Positions 59,901-64,000 of a DNA stretch of 64,000 nt are shown here, piece after piece. Both the position numbers and the translations under genes were made by a program. The notes below the pieces were generated by a model. It was not told the origin of the DNA, did not search any database, and saw only the letters and a list, made by a program, of their open reading frames with translations. Source of the stretch: Alphaproteobacteria bacterium (GTDB taxonomy: Bacteria; Pseudomonadota; Alphaproteobacteria; Rs-D84); contig WRKW01000005.1 of the NCBI GenBank assembly GCA_009777955.1, positions 1-64,000 on the forward strand, written 5' to 3'. The first letter of the stretch is position 1, and each line of letters starts with the position of its first letter.

Positions 59901-60274
59901 TTTGTTGTCGAAGCCGGGGATGTGCGTGGTGCGGATTCTGCGGGTGACGTGCCACCGCGTGTTGCTACATTCCGTGTTGTTGTTGCTGTGCGTGTCTGGG
60001 TTGCGGTGCCTGCGGCACTGCCTTTTGAATCGGCTATATTTCGGGTGGTTTCGCCGGCTGCGGCGGCACCAATATTTCTGGTCGTCCCGGTCGCGGATGC
60101 TGGTGTTCCAGTGGCTGGCGATTGTTCTGCGCGCGAAGACTGTGATCGTGTGCTTGCCGATGTTGCTGTACTGGGTGTACTGCGCGTTGCCGCACGTGCC
60201 GTATCGACATCGTCGGCATGCGCGCAAAAACACGCGAGAGCAGCCATCGCGAAAAATGACAGAAGTTTTCTCAT
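56924..60274 (-). CDS. Large secreted Cys-rich protein with low-complexity Thr/Ala/Ser N-terminal region
   Basis: 1116-aa ORF; signal peptide MRKLLSFFAMAALACFCAHA; TATRSTPSTATSAS... then many Cys. Confidence 0.85.
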   Translation of the reverse strand: MRKLLSFFAMAALACFCAHADDVDTARAATRSTPSTATSASTRSQSSRAEQSPATGTPASATGTTRNIGAAAAGETTRNIADSKGSAAGTATQTRTATTTRNVATRGGTSPAESAPRTSPASTTNARSAMALPVAGAVPAAGTTGGRGGAAASVRSAVTPALRGTVTTLTDGATAVRSAIGGRTAATGTQTPAPRAGTANRTGTARSAVATEEAPETLPRGDYRTCRNVFFQCMDELCANKNAQLRRCACSNRVHEFDQVKKDLDKIADRMLDFNERLLTVAMDKEDAEVIKKATEGELAYHGTPDRTQSQKILDDIMRKLKTSTEDEDTKRSLAAINLAMDYEDAFDSIDSMMGASMATKEGDVLFRAALPTCREMAEEICDKAEVKTITSAYQMAIEQDCNTIAKTYTGLQDQARGRVFEAGALLDISRLNNYQGRNADDVLECKRKMMDMLFDPVVCGDNLGKCLDWSGRYINPGTGEAILSEDLWRLSEMINRPTDGSTWTRTPGNERFVSFLNAKRKYLEPAMEACEKVEKQAWDAFVEDALPQIRLAQGKKLEEMRLACTGITTKCMLGTVTSFEEFDSRALSIFGVHTDRAVNALCDEINVACSALLNMPTDIEIGTSEIDWQGAMTQIATQKTFEQIMLTCKQVGQNCITQNCNTMSGKFGLCENNTDRQRRNIVNRSICWNDVLQCVLAASKQTDTRTDGILARIMTDIPGEFGINGPGCPAESKCEYYLAGNSTPSADRITYIRNLNGTTSICPNNNSWCTESVTPGTGTIFLNCHEGDTKNEASGYRSSAIMNACRITEKIWGNCNADPKTDGAKIISIHPFEDTLLSWVYTNTRNDGCQGEECPNDGTTDFVPPLGRTATGCVKSGDVLPNTELCPAAIGERLDVSNDHQNCCYRTSIENGVEISDGDQPAKDSFGNCCRSGVQYVNLTSGSGDTFHDKINTSSSSGTHRICFGRSVQYVAKIGTNHLFCDGVMNRCTFNSSGNCIDSGQRAEPVNFIAQGTQNPANSTKSTAICVANAAGYTGKFFVVNENTGLYAAPTYNSSTPYDAAKFETYFFRIGHDKCTLNVNVGGTAGAWSPNTCNNSIGATPSSSPSTGLIIAPMR

Positions 60275-60373
60275 TTCCTAAGCTTAATTAAAGCAATTTT
60301 TGTAGGGGCAGGGCAAGCATAAAATAAATAGTATTAAAGTTATTGGCTGTGTACGTAATTAAACAAAGAGTGG

Positions 60374-60455
60374 TGCGGTTAGGGAGACTTGAACTCCCAA
60401 GGGTTGCCCCACAACGACCTCAACGTTGCGCGTCTACCAATTTCGCCATAACCGC
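60374..60455 (-). tRNA. tRNA-Leu (GAG)
   Basis: GCGGTTATGGCGAAATTGGTAGACGCGCAACGTTGAGGTCGTTG...GGGAGTTCAAGTCTCCCTAACCGCA; CCA encoded. Confidence 0.92.
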
Positions 60456-60540
60456 AAAGCACAGTGAAGAGAACGATACAATATAAAACTTTTGTTTTCA
60501 AGTCGTTTTTATGGTATCATGTATGAAAAGGAAGGTGTCC

Positions 60541-62085
60541 ATGAGGATAAATTTCAGCAGTTGTGCTCTGTTTACTGTGCTTTGCGCCTTGTACGCACAA
60601 GGTGCGCATTCCGCCACTTATTACAGCGGACAAAACCAGGCACCGCAGAACAGGTATAATCCGACAGGGTTTTCCCCGATGTACAGTCCCCAGCCAACCA
60701 TGGTCGGCACCAATCAAAACTTCCGTGGTCAGCAACAGCCCCAGCAATTTCAAAATTTCCAACCTTCATGGGGCGCATCTCAGCAACAACGTTCGACCCA
60801 GCCTTGGCAACAACAGTTCCAACAACAAACCCAGCAAGCAAGCCAGCAATCGCATAGGGGATTTTCCATTGATGCCGGTATTGCCCACGAATCGGCTGTG
60901 TGGGGTTTTGATATGAAAAAAGCCGGCAGCAGTCTGCATTATGACAATGTGTTGTGGAACACGTTTAGCTTAAATGCCGGGTACGGATTTGATGCTGGCG
61001 ATATGGCATTAAAGGTCGGGGTTGGCATAAAAATCGGCAGCCAGTTCGGCACAAGCACCATGGTTGACGATGATATTTCCAACGGAGGCCACATAACCGA
61101 CGTTTATTACAATCCGGGGCCGAACAACAATGGTCATTATAATCCGGCCAACGGTGACGAGTTAATTGGTTATTTTTCCAGCCACGCTCTTTCGATTGGA
61201 AAATCCAGCGGCGGGTCGCTGTTCGGATTTAATGTCGGGTTGGGTCTTATGGACAAGCTGGAAGTTGGGGGTGTAAAACTTACCCCCAGTCTGGGATACC
61301 GCAGCTTGTCATATACATTGAAGACAAATAATAACAAAGGTATCGGAATCGAAGTGCTGGATGTCTATCCGAATTGCTCTGCTGGCAACGGGGACGAGAT
61401 TTTGTGTGTTCCGGCTGTAATTTTTATTTCCAGTGGTGGAAATACAGACGTTTCGACAAATGTTGGCAGCAATAACTTACTTTTGGTTCCCAATGGGTCG
61501 GCGACGTATGATACCAGTCAAACGTTTTTTTACAGCCAACCAGGGACTAGTCATAAATATGATGTAACCTGGGCCGGGCCATATCTTGCGCTGGATGCTG
61601 ATTACATAATTAATGCCAATAACGCAATCAACGGACGTATAGAGCTGGGATTGCCAGGTTACAATGCAGCTGGTGATCAGCCGTACCGCTGGGATTGGCA
61701 ACATCCGAAAAGCGTGGAAGACAGTGCCGGAATCGGATCCGCTGTGCATATCGGTCTGGGTGCGAACTGGCTGACTGCGATTACGGACACAATAATGCTG
61801 TCGGTCGGATTTACTTATGATTACTATTCTCTCAGTGGTGCGGACGCAAAAACTTATCTGAACGGCACGCACTGGACAAATTGGTATAATGACATAATAG
61901 ACATTGTATTCGACGGTGACGATGTTGCGGCATTCATGGATCCAAGTAATCCATATACTCAAGAACTTTACTATATAGAAGATTTATACGCTGAATGTCC
62001 TGGCTGGGTGTGTCGGGCAAAAAGCGAAGTGGATTCGTTCTATAGATCAATTGGGATACGCGTCGGGGTAAGTGCAAAGTTTTAG
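60541..62085 (+). CDS. Outer-membrane protein with Gln/Asn-rich N-terminal region
   Basis: Signal peptide; QQQPQQFQNFQPSWGASQQQRSTQPWQQQFQQQTQQASQQS; beta-barrel-like remainder ending GIRVGVSAKF. Start uncertain (60511/60523/60541). Confidence 0.8.
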   Translation: MRINFSSCALFTVLCALYAQGAHSATYYSGQNQAPQNRYNPTGFSPMYSPQPTMVGTNQNFRGQQQPQQFQNFQPSWGASQQQRSTQPWQQQFQQQTQQASQQSHRGFSIDAGIAHESAVWGFDMKKAGSSLHYDNVLWNTFSLNAGYGFDAGDMALKVGVGIKIGSQFGTSTMVDDDISNGGHITDVYYNPGPNNNGHYNPANGDELIGYFSSHALSIGKSSGGSLFGFNVGLGLMDKLEVGGVKLTPSLGYRSLSYTLKTNNNKGIGIEVLDVYPNCSAGNGDEILCVPAVIFISSGGNTDVSTNVGSNNLLLVPNGSATYDTSQTFFYSQPGTSHKYDVTWAGPYLALDADYIINANNAINGRIELGLPGYNAAGDQPYRWDWQHPKSVEDSAGIGSAVHIGLGANWLTAITDTIMLSVGFTYDYYSLSGADAKTYLNGTHWTNWYNDIIDIVFDGDDVAAFMDPSNPYTQELYYIEDLYAECPGWVCRAKSEVDSFYRSIGIRVGVSAKF

Positions 62086-62086
62086 T

Positions 62087-62713
62087 ATGAAAAAAGTATT
62101 GTTTATTGTTTGTTGTTTGCTGTTTGCGCCATTTGTGGTGTCGGCTGCGCCGAACTTAACCGATACGGTTTATGTCGAACATACTGCGGAAACTGCAACC
62201 GCCGCAAAATCGGTGGCGATGAGCTCTGCGCGGCGGCAAGTTTTTAACCGGGTTCTTGCCCGTTATGCAGAAAGGGGCGTAATAGATATGCTATCTGCCG
62301 AGATGACAGATAGTCAGTTGTTGAATATGATCGGGACATCGTCAATTGCGAACGAAAGGATTTCTGCAACCGCGTATTCGGCCAATGTCACGGTGACCCT
62401 GGATCGTACATCGGTCGAAAGATGGTTGCGTGACAATAATGTGCCGAATTATATGGAAGCTGTGGATGACTTTGGGACTCGTGCGCAAGTGTTTTTCCAG
62501 ATTGCTGGGGGACTTCGCGAATGGGCGGCACTGACACGGGATTTGCGTGAAGCCGGCGTTTGGAGAGAGCTTGACGTAAAGTTATCCAGTATCTGGGGGC
62601 ATAATGTTTCTGCCACGATAGCAGGTGGTCGCAAGCCTATGTTCATCAGGGAAATGCGTCGTTTGGGCTGGAATGTTTCAGACCAGGACGGGATAGTAAG
62701 GGTAAGCAGATAA
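62087..62713 (+). CDS. Hypothetical secreted protein
   Basis: 209 aa, signal peptide MKKVLFIVCCLLFAPFVVSA; follows the OMP gene without gap. Confidence 0.75.
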   Translation: MKKVLFIVCCLLFAPFVVSAAPNLTDTVYVEHTAETATAAKSVAMSSARRQVFNRVLARYAERGVIDMLSAEMTDSQLLNMIGTSSIANERISATAYSANVTVTLDRTSVERWLRDNNVPNYMEAVDDFGTRAQVFFQIAGGLREWAALTRDLREAGVWRELDVKLSSIWGHNVSATIAGGRKPMFIREMRRLGWNVSDQDGIVRVSR

Positions 62714-62759
62714 TAATTTCAAACCAACCAACCAAACCAACCAAAAAAGGAGAAAAACC

Positions 62760-62960
62760 ATGACCAAAAAACTTATAGCATTTATTTTTGCTTTTGCATT
62801 CGCACTTCCGGCGGTGGCCGTTGATACAGCCGAAGCACCTGTTGCCGATGAAGGTGATGTTGCTGTCGAAGTTGTTGAAAGTGAAGCTCTTAATGCTGAA
62901 ATTGCCGAAGAAATTGCCGAAGAAACCATCGTGCAAGAAAGCGAAGTAGGCGAGGAATAA
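62760..62960 (+). CDS. Small acidic secreted protein
   Basis: Signal peptide then DTAEAPVADEGDVAVEVVESEALNAEIAEEIAEETIVQESEVGEE; AGGAG SD upstream. Confidence 0.7.
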   Translation: MTKKLIAFIFAFAFALPAVAVDTAEAPVADEGDVAVEVVESEALNAEIAEEIAEETIVQESEVGEE

Positions 62961-62977
62961 AATTTAAAGAGAAACAA

Positions 62978-63895
62978 ATGCCACAAAAACTATTCGCAGT
63001 AATCTTTATTTTCGCTTTTGTGCTAGCGGCTCCGTCGGCATTCGCCGATGATGCCGAAGCCGGGGAAGTCATGGTCGAAGAAGTTCTTGAAGAAGAATTC
63101 TTTGACGATGAGGATCTTGGCGATGTGGAAGAGACGGAAGAGATAGAAGCCGCAAGTCCCGGTGTGACCCAAAGATCACAGCCGTCCAAACGGTCGGCGA
63201 CTGGTCGCGGACAAGCGTCCGGTGCCGGTGCCAGGGCTGGGGCAGAAACTGCGCGAATAGGAATGATAGGCTCCGTCGGGGCTTCTGCTGCTACTGGGCG
63301 GTCAGGGGCTTTCGGCGGTGGACATGGCATTAACATGAAACCGCAAGAACAGCAAGAGCCGTCTGCCCCACAGAAAAAAGTGTTAAAGTGTCCTGATAAA
63401 AGAAATCCATACGCAGTTTGGACTGATATAGAAGAATGCGAAATAGATCGTTGTTTATCGGACGAGTATATGTTGTACGAAGGTGACGCGGAAGGCCCAC
63501 GATGCTTTAAAAAATGTGATATATGGGGTGGTAATGCTACGCGTGTCTGGGATGAAAAAGAGCAAGATTTTGATGTTTGCGGAAGTGGGGAAGTTATAGA
63601 ATGTAAGTCAGGATTTATGAAGATAAGGGAAAGAACCTCGTCATCTGAAATAGAATTCTGGCAATGTGTCCCACTGGGTACAAGGTATGGTAAGTGCGAC
63701 AGGCACGGTCAAATAAATATATGTGAATTTCCCAATGGCAAGGCTCAACAGGTTTGTGAAAACGGATACTGGAGTGCCTGTTCGATAAGCCGCCATTGCA
63801 ACGAAGGTTTTCGCGAATCGGAAGCAAAAGAAGTTGTGACTGTAACCCGCGGTAAAGATCAAAAAGTAGTGTATCGTGACTGTATAGCACGATAG
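62978..63895 (+). CDS. Secreted protein with acidic N-terminus and Cys-rich C-terminus
   Basis: Leader similar to preceding ORF; CPDKRNPYAVWTDIEECEIDRCLSDEYM... Confidence 0.75.
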   Translation: MPQKLFAVIFIFAFVLAAPSAFADDAEAGEVMVEEVLEEEFFDDEDLGDVEETEEIEAASPGVTQRSQPSKRSATGRGQASGAGARAGAETARIGMIGSVGASAATGRSGAFGGGHGINMKPQEQQEPSAPQKKVLKCPDKRNPYAVWTDIEECEIDRCLSDEYMLYEGDAEGPRCFKKCDIWGGNATRVWDEKEQDFDVCGSGEVIECKSGFMKIRERTSSSEIEFWQCVPLGTRYGKCDRHGQINICEFPNGKAQQVCENGYWSACSISRHCNEGFRESEAKEVVTVTRGKDQKVVYRDCIAR

Positions 63896-64000
63896 ATTTA
63901 TTCGGCCGATTTTTAAATTTGACAAATTTATTTTTATAGTGTATTGTCGGCTTTGAAATGGGCTTTAACAACAATTCATTGCATTTCCATAAAGATGATA

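Noticed and set aside
59682-60291. Plus-strand ORFs of 145-199 aa
   Set aside because: Antisense shadows of the low-complexity Thr/Ala-rich N-terminus of the 1116-aa protein.

Overview
The window looks like a chromosomal segment of a host- or gut-associated alphaproteobacterium; this taxonomic call is an inference from gene content and I could not test it. Most of it is housekeeping: TatB/TatC, LolA, RecJ, FtsL-like/FtsI, SUF Fe-S genes, bL31, an RluC/D-family pseudouridine synthase, GroES/EL, TsaC-like, bL28, IspH, a MotA/TolQ-like + OmpA/MotB-like pair, S6-S18-L9, RecO, PolA, Pth, and four tRNAs (Gln, Ala, Leu, Leu). There are also many secreted or surface proteins: cysteine-rich paralogs, a collagen-like protein, a 53-aa tandem-repeat protein, and a 1116-aa Cys-rich protein. 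An accessory island (~27.4-36.74 kb) abuts tRNA-Gln. It carries a phage II/X-like Rep, SpoVG-like protein, HigB toxin, C5 DNA methyltransferase plus probable restriction enzyme, HigA antitoxin and a large serine recombinase. Main leads: (1) a higB...higA pair separated by a complete restriction-modification cassette; (2) a TrpR-like regulator whose promoter holds a perfect CTAG-TATA-CTAG palindrome over the -10 box, upstream of a PRTase-like/SLOG-like overlapping gene pair; (3) a translationally coupled array of three prepilin-like proteins; (4) a dispersed family of modular hairpin repeats with compensatory stem variation; (5) apparent in-frame repeat insertions inside rluC/D and sufT-like genes; (6) a DksA-like protein with no cysteines. 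All calls come from reading the sequence and the supplied ORFs; no database search was run.
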